This document shows positions 1 through 8,096 of a stretch of 19,301 nucleotides of DNA, piece after piece. The stretch covers positions 1 to 19,301 of the forward strand of contig JBFXDW010000031.1 in NCBI GenBank assembly GCA_050180745.1. The letters are read 5' to 3'. Position numbers and translations under genes: made by a program. Each line of letters starts with the position of its first letter. Position 1 is the first letter of the stretch. Source of the DNA: JBFXDW01 sp050180745 (GTDB taxonomy: Bacteria; Pseudomonadota; Alphaproteobacteria; UBA9219). The notes under the pieces are model-generated. The model saw only the letters and a program-made list of their open reading frames with translations. It ran no database searches and had not been told where the DNA came from.

Positions 1-467
1 TGATGCAGGTTGACATCATCCAAAGGAGAGATACGTTTATAATTTCCAAGAGGCTCCCCAAGAAGCTGCAACGCACGGTTAGCAATAACCTCGTTTGCGT
101 TCATGTTCATGCTTGTCCCCGCACCTCCTTGCAAAGGATCAACAACGATGTGATCGTCTAACTTCCCTGCGGCCATTTCCTGACAGGCTTGCTCGATCGC
201 ATCGCCTTTGGCACGATCATCATTCCAAAAATCAAGCGTCCGGTTCATTTTCGCCGCAGCCAGTTTTACATACCCAAAAGCATGTGCCAAAGAAGGATGT
301 GTTTTGCGTCCCGTTAATGAGAAATTCTCAACAGCACGCACCGTATGAATCCCGTAAAGCGCATTTGATGGCACTTGGCCTTGTCCTAACAAGTCTTTTT
401 CATAACGGAAAAGATCACACGTGTTTCCTGAGTGATTCGTTCTCATCATAGATTGAACATTTGCCAT
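1..467 (-). CDS. aspA: Aspartate ammonia-lyase (aspartase), N-terminal part, runs off the left edge
   Basis: I translated this directly from the minus strand, giving about 155 residues of an open frame that continues past base 1. Aspartase reversibly deaminates L-aspartate to fumarate and ammonia in the cytoplasm. Two family signatures are visible: DLLG..VP..ALYGIHTVRAVENF near residues 26-47, and GGAGTSMNMNANEV near residues 118-131. The second fits aspartases better than class II fumarases, which usually read GSGTQTNMN there. The catalytic serine loop lies beyond the window, so substrate choice within the aspartase/fumarase superfamily is inferred. The ATG at 467-465 is preceded by AGGGAG seven bases upstream, which supports this start. 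The next gene on the same strand ends 378 bases upstream, so aspA probably has its own promoter. Confidence 0.86.
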   Translation of the reverse strand, partial: MANVQSMMRTNHSGNTCDLFRYEKDLLGQGQVPSNALYGIHTVRAVENFSLTGRKTHPSLAHAFGYVKLAAAKMNRTLDFWNDDRAKGDAIEQACQEMAAGKLDDHIVVDPLQGGAGTSMNMNANEVIANRALQLLGEPLGNYKRISPLDDVNLH

Positions 468-845
468 GCTAGAGCTCCCTTAAGAGTTGTAAAATTACAG
501 TGCGGTTCTCTGGCTTAGCCCTATTTCTACGTTCTCGACAAGCAAATTTTTATCAAAAAACACAAAAAATACAAATGGTTAACAGATATTTATTTGTCCT
601 ACTTTGCCTTGCAGTGCGGTACAAAAAAGCTTTTCCTTTTGAAAAAAACAAAGCCTTCAAATTCTTTTCTTTTGTGTGCAAAGCGGGAACTTATTGGCAG
701 ATATAGCTCTTTTTTTGACGCGCCTTTTTTGAGCCATAAGGCTCGTAACAAAAAGACTTTTTGCGCTGCGAAAGAAAACAGCTCCCCCGACAAGAAGGGC
801 ACAATGGAGAAAAATTCTCTTGTTAAGAAATTTTATCTCTTGACC
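468..845. other. AT-rich intergenic spacer without a supportable gene
   Basis: This 378-base stretch lies between the end of the glycosyltransferase gene and the start of aspA, both on the minus strand. It is rich in A and T runs. Short open frames occur on both strands (for example 500-706 plus and 599-802 minus), but they lack Shine-Dalgarno sequences and their translations are low-complexity Lys/Phe-rich with nothing I recognise. A small inverted repeat, GAGCC-ATAA-GGCTC, sits at 731-744 but is not followed by a T run on either strand. The aspA promoter is expected here. A loose minus-strand candidate is TTGTAT, 16 bases, TAAAAA, within about 547-574, but it is too weak to list separately. 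Confidence 0.6.
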
Positions 846-3212
846 CTAATATTCTCCTGCTTCGGGAAGCCACGTCCTAGGCCCTCCCAGCTGATAGGTC
901 ATGCGTGTGATTTCTTTAAGATTCCAGCTTGAGCTTATGATAATCGTCAAAGCCAATGGCTCAGAAGAGGCCAAAGGCTGTAAGGCAACCTCATATAGAG
1001 GTGTCTTAGCCGGAGCCCTCTTGTAAAGCAGCCGCCCCCCTTGAGTGATTTCATAAGCAAAAAGCAGCCGATCATGTTGGGAAAAACCTATAACATCGCG
1101 CCCAATCACAAGATGCACGCCTTTATCCGTTGGCACTTGCTCGGAACGGAAAATCAAATAGTCAGATTCGCTTGGATAACGTTTCTCAACCCCATTCCCC
1201 ATGGCAAACATAGCCTCTGGCCCAATGGCTCGAATAATCCCAAGAAACGTCGCGCCTATATCTAATTTTCCAGGAACCTTCACAGGCATTTGCCCATAAG
1301 CATTCAAGCTCGATACAGGTAAAAGATTTAACGTCTTTTTTTCTTCATATTCATCTGCTGTTTTGTCTGGCTCATAGGGGGAAAGATGCTTAGCTTTCGG
1401 ATTCCAATGCATATAGCCAAAAAACGGCATCTTTTCATGAGTCAACACAACGCGTAACCGTTCGGCCATACGGATCTCATCAATAATCGGCTTTGTTAGA
1501 TGCAGCCAATCATAAGGAAGCCCTTTAGCATAAACGAGATCAGGCAAAGCTCGAAAGCCGCTATACATCACTAAATTGTGCGAGATAAGAAGGTTTGAGA
1601 GGGCCACAAACCCCACAACGAGCCACCGCATATCGCACCAAAAATCGCTTTTGATTTGAGAGAAAATAAGCACAGCCACAGGTGCCGCACAAATAAGATA
1701 AAACGTAAAGTAAGTCGCCGTCCCTTCCATATAGAGCGTCAGAAAGGACCAGCACACAAGCCAAATTAAAGGAGTCAAAGCAATGATCAACAACACATGT
1801 CGCATTGTCGTTTTTTGTTGAAGAGCCAAAGCAGCTTGCCATGGCCACAATAGCCACACAAAAGCCGACCACAGGCTAAATTCGACAAACTTGACTGAAA
1901 CAGGAATTGTCACTCCAACAAAGCGATAGCCAAGATGGAAAAAATTCGGGTTTTCATCAATCAACGGCTTAATCAGCGGCGTGAAAATTTCATTAAGCTT
2001 ATAATTAAAGACCTGCCTTGTTGGTGTATCCGGCCAAAAATTCATATCCGCAATAGGCGAAAACATCATCTGAGAAAAATAAATCAACAAATTCTGCCAC
2101 CCGACCTGCATCTGGGCCGATAAATTAAATACGTCCTTTTTAAAATCATCAAAGAAATAAAATCGCCCTACGGACGCATAATTATAAAAAAGGAACGGCG
2201 TAAACAGAACGATAACCATAACAATACTTAAAAAAACGACCCTCCCATCCAGAGAATCTCTGATGCGCCCCAGCAACGCTCTTTCTTTCAAAACAGCCTT
2301 TAGAAGCAGCACAAACAAAAGCACCACAACAGGTAAAAGAAAAACGATATGAAGTTTGGTTCCTGCGCTTAGCGCTATGGCTACCGCCGCCAAAAAGAAA
2401 TAAAAGGGACGCCCCGTTATCAACCAACGATAGGCCATATAAAGGCAACACAAAATAGTTGCTGCCGCTAGTATCTCATCATTCGTCGAAATAGCCTGAG
2501 CCAAAATGCTTGGCGTAAGACCAACAAGCCATGCGGAAAAAAGAGCCAAAAGCTTATCTCCGCCAAGCTCACGTGCAAAAACATAGCTGGTATAAACCAC
2601 CATCCCCCATGCAAAAAGAGACGGAATGACATGAAACGTTCCTGGCAATCCATAAAGGACAAAAGGAATATAAAGCGCCACCCCATCAAGCGGATAAAAA
2701 ACAAGGCGCTTATCAAGCACATCAAAGGGATGCATAAAACTGCCCTTCGAGACATACCAAAACGCGCGCGGCAAGCGATAGATAATAGAATCCGCATTGT
2801 CAGGATAAACGCTCATCCCCAGAACAAGAGAGATAATTGTAAAAAGCCCGAGCGTTAACGCCAGAAACCAAAATAGTTTTTGTCTTGTTTTGGGGTTTTG
2901 AAGGATATCAAGCTCAAGCTTAACAGGAGCCATAAGCGCTGGCTTAAGCGCCCGTTTGTAAGCCAAACGGAAAAAGACAAGTACCGTCCCCAAAGAAGGC
3001 AAAGACCAGAAAACATAGGAAGATAAACTGCCAAGAGTCTTGGTCAGGCTCGCAGCCTGACTTGTAAAAACAAGAGTCACCCATAAAAGCAACAAAACAA
3101 CAAAAGGCCATTCATGCTTGGGCAGCCTCCAACGCCAACAAAAGAAACCTATACTACCAATCAAAAAAAGAGCGTGAACAAGGGAGGCGCCAATCATACC
3201 AAAATCAAACAT
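846..3212 (-). CDS. Polytopic membrane glycosyltransferase, GT-C type (GT39/PMT-like)
   Basis: This is a protein of about 788 residues with roughly a dozen hydrophobic segments in the first 560 residues and a mostly soluble C-terminal region of about 220 residues. After the first membrane segments comes DNADSIIYRLPRAFWY near residues 138-153. It resembles the first extracytoplasmic loop of GT39-type transferases (D-S-x-x-Y-H-L-P-R), where an acidic residue is catalytic; D141 is the likely equivalent. Such enzymes move a sugar from a polyprenyl-phosphate carrier to a lipid, glycan or protein on the periplasmic face. Donor and acceptor cannot be read from the sequence. I chose the ATG at 3212, which overlaps the upstream efflux gene by 8 bases and has a purine-rich GGAAGAAG just before it. 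A TTG at 3251 would overlap by 47 bases. It is the last gene of the pepA-holC-fieF run, and no clear terminator follows. Confidence 0.72.
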   Translation of the reverse strand: MFDFGMIGASLVHALFLIGSIGFFCWRWRLPKHEWPFVVLLLLWVTLVFTSQAASLTKTLGSLSSYVFWSLPSLGTVLVFFRLAYKRALKPALMAPVKLELDILQNPKTRQKLFWFLALTLGLFTIISLVLGMSVYPDNADSIIYRLPRAFWYVSKGSFMHPFDVLDKRLVFYPLDGVALYIPFVLYGLPGTFHVIPSLFAWGMVVYTSYVFARELGGDKLLALFSAWLVGLTPSILAQAISTNDEILAAATILCCLYMAYRWLITGRPFYFFLAAVAIALSAGTKLHIVFLLPVVVLLFVLLLKAVLKERALLGRIRDSLDGRVVFLSIVMVIVLFTPFLFYNYASVGRFYFFDDFKKDVFNLSAQMQVGWQNLLIYFSQMMFSPIADMNFWPDTPTRQVFNYKLNEIFTPLIKPLIDENPNFFHLGYRFVGVTIPVSVKFVEFSLWSAFVWLLWPWQAALALQQKTTMRHVLLIIALTPLIWLVCWSFLTLYMEGTATYFTFYLICAAPVAVLIFSQIKSDFWCDMRWLVVGFVALSNLLISHNLVMYSGFRALPDLVYAKGLPYDWLHLTKPIIDEIRMAERLRVVLTHEKMPFFGYMHWNPKAKHLSPYEPDKTADEYEEKKTLNLLPVSSLNAYGQMPVKVPGKLDIGATFLGIIRAIGPEAMFAMGNGVEKRYPSESDYLIFRSEQVPTDKGVHLVIGRDVIGFSQHDRLLFAYEITQGGRLLYKRAPAKTPLYEVALQPLASSEPLALTIIISSSWNLKEITRMTYQLGGPRTWLPEAGEY

Positions 3213-4149
3213 CTTCTTCCGTCCTATCCTCTTCTTGTACCAGCTCATCAAGGCGAAGCTCTGACAAGCCTGCTGGATCCGGATGAATATCTATATCCGC
3301 ATTTTTATAGGTCGTTCTTATTTTTTTCACGATAAGGTCACAGATTTTTTGCGCTTGTTCTAACGTTGTTTGCGGAGCCATCTCCACATGCATGTCAATA
3401 AAACGGCGCTCGCCATCAAATCGTGTGCGTAAATCATGAACGCCCAGAACGCCTTCTATGGCAGAAGCCAATTCTACAATCTTTTTTCTCTCCTTCTGCG
3501 GACGCTCTGCATCCATCAGGACATCGAGAACCTTACGGGTGATTGTGAAAGCGCCAAGGACCATGCCACCAGCGATAAAAGTTGCAAAAAGAGGATCAAT
3601 CCAGAAAATGTTGAATTTCTTTTGCAGATAAAGCGTTGCGATAACCGCCGCATTGATCAGAATATCGCCCATATAGTGCAACCTGTCCGATGCAATCGCC
3701 AGCGATTTAGTCCTGCGAATTGTATGGGTCTGAAGCAGCAATAAAAGAGCGGTCAGCAAAATCGCAAACCCCATGACAAGATAGCCTGTGGTTTCATGAG
3801 CCAAAGATTGCAGATTTGTAAAACGATCGACAGCCTCTATCACAAGAAACAAGGAAGACCCGACAATAAACAAAGCCTGAACCAGTGCCGCCAGAGCCTC
3901 TGCTTTACCGTGTCCGAAACGATGGTCTGCATCCGGCGGCTTGGCCGCTTTAGCAACCCCATAGGCGGTGATTAAGGAGGCCAAAAGATCAACGCCTGAA
4001 TCGACCAAAGACGACAAGAGCGCTACTGAGCCCGTCTGCCAAAAAGCGAGTAATTTTGCGACAATAAGTGTTGCTGCCACAGCCACACTTGCTCGTGCTG
4101 TTACCTGACGCAACGACGTATCAGAAAGAGATAAGGAAACCAAAGACAT
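3205..4149 (-). CDS. fieF: Cation diffusion facilitator, FieF/YiiP-like divalent metal efflux pump
   Basis: This 314-residue protein matches the length and layout of E. coli FieF (YiiP): six membrane helices, then a cytoplasmic domain that dimerises and binds metal. CDF proteins exchange cytoplasmic Zn2+ or Fe2+ for protons at the inner membrane. The transport-site ligands are present as D50 and D54 in SLVDSGVDLLAS and H158 and D162 in HYMGD, matching the DD/HD tetrad of YiiP. The second site is also present as D73, H76 and H80 (DADHRFGHGKAE). The C-terminal segment contains GVHDLRTR, RFIDMHVEM and DIDIHPDP, all typical of the family. The gene follows holC after about 93 bases, a gap that includes a G10 tract, and its end overlaps the glycosyltransferase start. 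The Shine-Dalgarno is weak, so the exact start is less certain than the identity. Confidence 0.9.
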   Translation of the reverse strand: MSLVSLSLSDTSLRQVTARASVAVAATLIVAKLLAFWQTGSVALLSSLVDSGVDLLASLITAYGVAKAAKPPDADHRFGHGKAEALAALVQALFIVGSSLFLVIEAVDRFTNLQSLAHETTGYLVMGFAILLTALLLLLQTHTIRRTKSLAIASDRLHYMGDILINAAVIATLYLQKKFNIFWIDPLFATFIAGGMVLGAFTITRKVLDVLMDAERPQKERKKIVELASAIEGVLGVHDLRTRFDGERRFIDMHVEMAPQTTLEQAQKICDLIVKKIRTTYKNADIDIHPDPAGLSELRLDELVQEEDRTEEDV

Positions 4150-4226
4150 GGGAGAATAAACCTGTTTTGAGTCTCCTCATAGATAGCTCGTTTGAAGAAA
4201 ATAGGAAACGAGAAAAAACTTCTCTT

Positions 4227-4243
4227 CCCCCCCCCCTTTTTTT
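4227..4243. repeat. Homopolymer block: C10 followed by T7 (A7 then G10 on the minus strand)
   Basis: Ten consecutive C residues occupy 4227-4236 and seven T residues 4237-4243. Read in the direction of transcription (minus), this is A7 then G10, starting at the holC stop codon and ending 77 bases before the efflux-pump start codon. Tracts of this length are prone to slipped-strand changes. It lies between genes, so length changes would alter spacing or expression, not reading frame. Confidence 0.85.
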
Positions 4244-4692
4244 CACCCACCCACGGATTCCCATCCCTTTGGGCCTTGCTGCCAATAGCTGATTTTATAG
4301 CCCTGTTCCTTATAGACTTTCCAGCGTCGCCGCGCTTCTTCAACGGCTTGATCCTGCTGGCCATCAAAGACCTCGCACACCAGATCATAATCACCCACAT
4401 GATCCGAAGCCGCGCCATGAATTAAAAACAGCACAGACGCATCATTCGGGTTTTCATCGGCCCCCGTAATCCAAAGAGGCTGTTTTTCGGCGCGTCCGTC
4501 TTTTTTACATCCATGAGGTAAAAAGTTATCGCTGCGATAGGTCCATAAAAATTGCGTAAGATGCTCGGCTCTTTCATCTGAATCCGTCATCACGACAGCA
4601 TGCCACCCACGCTCTATCGTTTTTTCAAGAAGCGTGGGTAAGGCTTGCTCAAGCGTAGACCGCGTTAGATGATAGAAGCGAACCTCTGTCAT
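4243..4692 (-). CDS. holC: DNA polymerase III chi subunit
   Basis: This 149-residue protein is very close to the usual length of HolC. The opening EVRFYHLTRSTLEQALPTLL and the following ERGWHAVVMTDSDERAEHLTQFLWTYRSDNFLPHG are typical of the family, as are the central PLWITGADENPNDASVLFL and the later DYDLVCEVFDG. Chi joins psi to the clamp-loader complex and binds the C-terminal tail of single-stranded DNA-binding protein, linking the replisome to SSB-coated template. Its ATG overlaps the stop codon of pepA as ATGA, so the two are probably translationally coupled. The pepA-holC pairing is widespread in proteobacteria and supports the call. The end of the gene abuts a T7/C10 homopolymer block. 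Confidence 0.93.
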   Translation of the reverse strand: MTEVRFYHLTRSTLEQALPTLLEKTIERGWHAVVMTDSDERAEHLTQFLWTYRSDNFLPHGCKKDGRAEKQPLWITGADENPNDASVLFLIHGAASDHVGDYDLVCEVFDGQQDQAVEEARRRWKVYKEQGYKISYWQQGPKGWESVGG

Positions 4693-6194
4693 TTTTCTGC
4701 ATAAAGAGACACAAAACGATCCAGCATCTTAACCCCAAAGCCCGTTGGGCCCTGTGGCGCAAACACATTATCTTTATTGTCATAGGCTACGCCCGCAATA
4801 TCAATATGCGCCCAATCCATGCCCTCTTCAATAAAGCGGCCAATAAAATGCGCACCTGTCGCACTTCCGGCATATCGCCCACCGACATCCTTCATATCTG
4901 CTACTTGAGAATCGAGAAGCTTATTAAAATTGGCGCACAACGGCATACGCCATAGTTTTTCGCCCACCATATTTCCTGCTTCATCAAGAACTTGAGCCAA
5001 TTTATCAGCATTGCTGAAAAGGCCTGCATATTCCTGTCCGAGCGCAATAGGCATCGCCCCCGTTAATGTCGCTAGATCAACGATACAGCGCGGCTTAATG
5101 TATTTTTGCGCATACCACACAACATCAGCCAAAACACGGCGCCCTTCGGCATCCGTATTTAAAATTTCGATCGTTTTTCCGGACGCGCTCCGCACAATGT
5201 CTCCGGGCCTTGTTGCCTTGCCCGAAGGCATATTTTCAACCAACCCTATAAGCCCCACAACATTGGCCTTAGCTTTTCGTCCTGCCAAAGCCATCATAGC
5301 CCCTGTTACCGCAGCAGCACCGGACATATCATATTTCATGTCCCCCATACCTGCGGAAGGCTTTAGAGAAATCCCCCCTGAATCAAACGTCACGCCCTTA
5401 CCAACAAGCGCAACAGGGCGCTTGTCTTTGGCACCACGTCCAGCCCCTTGCCATTTCATGATGACAAGACGAGGCGGCTTGTCGCTGCCTTGCGATACAC
5501 TGAGCAAAGACCCCATGCCAAGCTTTTCCATTTGTGCTTGGGTAAGAATCTGCACGCTAACGCCCAGCTTTTTAAGCTGCCGCGTTTCCTTAGCAAAAGT
5601 TTCTGGATAAAGCTCATTAGCAGGCTCGGAAGCCAAATCCCGCGCAAAAGCAACGCCTTCGCTTACTTTCTCTAAAGACTTAAAGATAGTTTTGGCCTTG
5701 TTTGCTTCACTCATAACAAAGGTAAGTTTTTGAAGCTTTGGAGCAGCCTCTTTATCCTTGCCCTTATATTTATCAAATTCATAAAGACGAAGCTGGGCAC
5801 CTTGAGCAATATAAGAAGCCAATTCTGGGGCGCTCATTTTTGCTTTTTGAATCTTGCTCATGTGCGGAACAGCAGCCTCTACCCCCATTCCATTCAAAGC
5901 CGCAGCCATTTTGGCCCCAACTTTTCGCGCCGCAATCTCATCAAGGTCGGCTTCCTTGCCAACGCCGACAACCAGCACACGCAACGGCTCTTTCTTAAAA
6001 AGAGTGTTCAAAGAAAGCACCTGCCCTGTCTTTCCCTTAAAAATTTTATCCTTCTTTATCAAGGGCAACAAAGCCCCAGAAAGACTTTTGTCTAACGCCT
6101 TAACCTCGGACGTTATAACGTTCCCTTGAGAGACAAAAATAGCCATAGCCTCTTTTTTTGAGGGCTCTGATGGCATAAAAGCGATTTTTAACAT
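4689..6194 (-). CDS. pepA: Leucyl aminopeptidase (cytosol aminopeptidase, M17 family)
   Basis: This 501-residue enzyme, the usual length for PepA, removes N-terminal amino acids from peptides using two divalent metals. The N-terminal domain (about 1-165) carries the VLVVGVGK strand. The catalytic domain has GKGVTFDSGGISLK at 265-278 and NTDAEGRRVLAD at 346-357. The expected metal ligands and catalytic residues are all there: K266, D271, D289, D348, E350, with K278 and R352. E. coli PepA also serves as a DNA-binding factor in cer/Xer recombination and carAB control; whether this one does cannot be seen. The ATG at 6194 follows AAAGGGA with suitable spacing. It heads the minus-strand run into holC and is divergent from the YmdB gene, with 65 bases between the two starts that must hold both promoters. 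Confidence 0.95.
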   Translation of the reverse strand: MLKIAFMPSEPSKKEAMAIFVSQGNVITSEVKALDKSLSGALLPLIKKDKIFKGKTGQVLSLNTLFKKEPLRVLVVGVGKEADLDEIAARKVGAKMAAALNGMGVEAAVPHMSKIQKAKMSAPELASYIAQGAQLRLYEFDKYKGKDKEAAPKLQKLTFVMSEANKAKTIFKSLEKVSEGVAFARDLASEPANELYPETFAKETRQLKKLGVSVQILTQAQMEKLGMGSLLSVSQGSDKPPRLVIMKWQGAGRGAKDKRPVALVGKGVTFDSGGISLKPSAGMGDMKYDMSGAAAVTGAMMALAGRKAKANVVGLIGLVENMPSGKATRPGDIVRSASGKTIEILNTDAEGRRVLADVVWYAQKYIKPRCIVDLATLTGAMPIALGQEYAGLFSNADKLAQVLDEAGNMVGEKLWRMPLCANFNKLLDSQVADMKDVGGRYAGSATGAHFIGRFIEEGMDWAHIDIAGVAYDNKDNVFAPQGPTGFGVKMLDRFVSLYAEK

Positions 6195-6259
6195 GTTTTT
6201 CCCTTTATTTTATGGCAAAGTGAAGCCTTCTGTTTTCCTTAAACCAAAGATCTCACTTT

Positions 6260-7072
6260 ATGCGAATTCTTTTCTTTTCTGACATTATGGGCCGCACAGG
6301 CCGTGACGCAGTCAAACAATACATGCCTTTTCTTAAGGAAAAGTTGGAGCCAGACGTTATTCTTGTCAATGGCGAAAATGCCGCCGCTGGCCATGGACTC
6401 ACAATGAAAATTGCGCATGAGTTTTTTGATCTTGGCGTAGATGCTATCACAACAGGCAATCATGTCTGGGCCCAAAAAGAGCTGCTCGGCGCAATAGATC
6501 AAGAGCCGCGTATCCTGCGCCCCCTTAATTATCCTGAGGGCACCGCAGGAAAAGGCCTTTATCTTCATAGGCTCCCCGATGAGCGAAAGCTTCTGATCGT
6601 CTGTTTAATGGGGCAAGGCTTTATGGTACCAATACTCAATGATCCTTTTGTGGTTTTGAAAGAGGCTCTTGCCGCCTATCCTTTAGGGGCTGCGGTTAAT
6701 GCCATATTCGTTGATTTTCATGCCGAATCCACGGCTGAGAAAATGGCGTTGGCCCATTATATGGATGGGTCTGTCTCGGCACTCATTGGTACGCACACGC
6801 ATATTCCTACCGCTGATCTTCAGATTCTTGAGGGCGGCACAGCCTTCCAAGCCGATGCGGGTATGTGCGGCGATTTCAATAGCGTCATTGGAAGCAAGCC
6901 CGAAGCTTCTCTCTTTCGCTATATCAAGAAAATGCAAAATGGTCGTTTACCGCCTGCGGAAGGCGAGGCAACAATCTGCGCTACCTATATTGATGTCGAT
7001 GATAAAACAGGTCGTGCCACGCATATTGATTCGGTCCGTCTTGGCGGGCGGCTGAAACAGAAACTGCCGTAA
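6260..7072 (+). CDS. ymdB: YmdB-family metallophosphoesterase (2',3'-cyclic-nucleotide phosphodiesterase)
   Basis: This 270-residue protein matches the TIGR00282/YmdB family, which has a binuclear metal centre and hydrolyses 2',3'-cyclic nucleotides (and in some reports cAMP). The ligand set of Bacillus subtilis YmdB can be placed here: D8 (SDIMGRTG), E39 and N40 (NGENAAAG), N67 and H68 (TGNHVW), H154 (DFHAE), H179 and H181 (GTHTHIPTAD). YmdB loss in B. subtilis affects biofilm and motility; the role in alphaproteobacteria is less clear. No signal peptide is visible, so it is probably cytoplasmic. The ATG at 6260 agrees with the family N-terminus, though the Shine-Dalgarno is weak. The gene stands alone, divergent from pepA and convergent with gpsA, and ends 22 bases before the gpsA stop. 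Confidence 0.9.
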   Translation: MRILFFSDIMGRTGRDAVKQYMPFLKEKLEPDVILVNGENAAAGHGLTMKIAHEFFDLGVDAITTGNHVWAQKELLGAIDQEPRILRPLNYPEGTAGKGLYLHRLPDERKLLIVCLMGQGFMVPILNDPFVVLKEALAAYPLGAAVNAIFVDFHAESTAEKMALAHYMDGSVSALIGTHTHIPTADLQILEGGTAFQADAGMCGDFNSVIGSKPEASLFRYIKKMQNGRLPPAEGEATICATYIDVDDKTGRATHIDSVRLGGRLKQKLP

Positions 7073-7094
7073 GATTCTGAACTGGTTCTAAAAG

Positions 7095-8096
7095 CTACTC
7101 TGCTTTAAAGGGCCGAGAAAGGAGAGCCGCGATAGAATCTTCTACCTTGGCACCCTGATTCAACACCGCGTCAACAGCCTCAACAATCGGCATTTCAACG
7201 CCTTTATCTCTCGCCACTTGGGCCGCAGCCGCAGCTGTTGGCACACCTTCAGCCACAGAGTTGCGTGATGCTAAAATCTCGTCCAAAGACTTGCCTTGCC
7301 CCAACGCAACACCAAGCGACATATTCCGCGACTGTGTGCTGGAACAGGTCAAAACTAAATCGCCCTGCCCCGAAAGGCCCATCAGTGTTTCTCGTTTCGC
7401 TCCCAAAGCTTGGCCAAAGCGCATCATCTCAACAAGCCCACGCGTGATCAAAGCCGCGCGCGCGTTTTCGCCCATGCCGCATCCCGTTGCAATGCCTGTT
7501 GCCACAGCCAACACGTTTTTAATCGCACCGCCTAAGGAAACACCGACAACATCGCCGCTCATATAAGGGCGGAAGGTCACGCTCCCAATAGCCCGACAAA
7601 GCGCCATAGCCAAAGCCTCATCCCGCGCCGCCAGAGTCACAGCTGTAGGCTGATTCCGCGCCACTTCTATAGCAAAACTTGGTCCCGACAAAACCGCAAC
7701 AGGATGATCCGGCAGAGCCTCTTCGATAATCTCAAAGGGAAAACGGAAGCTGCCGCGCTCAATCCCCTTGGAACATAAGATAACGGGCGCTTTTTGGCCG
7801 TCTTTAATGGCGTCTTTGAGCTGCTGACAAAGGCTGGCGCTATACTGAACAGGCGCAACCCAAAGATAGGCATCACACGCAGCCATATCCTTCAAAACAT
7901 TTGTAGCCCGCAAGGCAGGATCAAGCGCAACGCCTTTCAGAAAAACTTTGTTTTCATGAGAGATGTTGATTGATTCAACAACATTTTCCTCACGCGCCCA
8001 CAAAAGGACATCTCGTCCCGCACGGATAAGCGCTGCGGCTAACGCTGTTCCCCATGCGCCGCCGCCTATGACTCCGAATTTTTGAAATTGATTCAT
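7095..8096 (-). CDS. gpsA: Glycerol-3-phosphate dehydrogenase [NAD(P)+]
   Basis: GpsA reduces dihydroxyacetone phosphate to sn-glycerol 3-phosphate, the backbone for phospholipid synthesis. Starting at the ATG at 8096 the protein has 333 residues, normal for the family. The Rossmann motif GGGAWGTALA is at 11-20, SKGIE at 109-113, SGPSFA at 137-142, the catalytic Lys193 in GGAIKNVLA, and GLSGQGDLVLTC at 240-251 with R257/N258 near the substrate phosphate. The frame extends upstream to a TTG at 8120. The ATG at 8096 is preferred because it forms an ATGA overlap with the tsaD stop and has GAGGAA ten bases upstream. The tsaD-gpsA order is common in alphaproteobacteria. The gene is convergent with the YmdB gene. 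Confidence 0.95.
   Translation of the reverse strand: MNQFQKFGVIGGGAWGTALAAALIRAGRDVLLWAREENVVESINISHENKVFLKGVALDPALRATNVLKDMAACDAYLWVAPVQYSASLCQQLKDAIKDGQKAPVILCSKGIERGSFRFPFEIIEEALPDHPVAVLSGPSFAIEVARNQPTAVTLAARDEALAMALCRAIGSVTFRPYMSGDVVGVSLGGAIKNVLAVATGIATGCGMGENARAALITRGLVEMMRFGQALGAKRETLMGLSGQGDLVLTCSSTQSRNMSLGVALGQGKSLDEILASRNSVAEGVPTAAAAAQVARDKGVEMPIVEAVDAVLNQGAKVEDSIAALLSRPFKAE

Noticed and set aside
95..451. Plus-strand open frame of 118 codons
   Set aside because: It is antisense to the aspartase gene, whose minus-strand translation shows clear family motifs and a good ribosome binding site.
731..744. Inverted repeat GAGCC-ATAA-GGCTC as a possible terminator of the glycosyltransferase operon
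   Set aside because: The stem is only five pairs, and the T run lies on the wrong side for either direction of transcription.
599..802. Minus-strand open frame of 67 codons in the spacer before aspA
   Set aside because: It starts at GTG without a Shine-Dalgarno, the product is low-complexity Lys/Phe-rich, and the spacer is AT-rich with overlapping frames on both strands.
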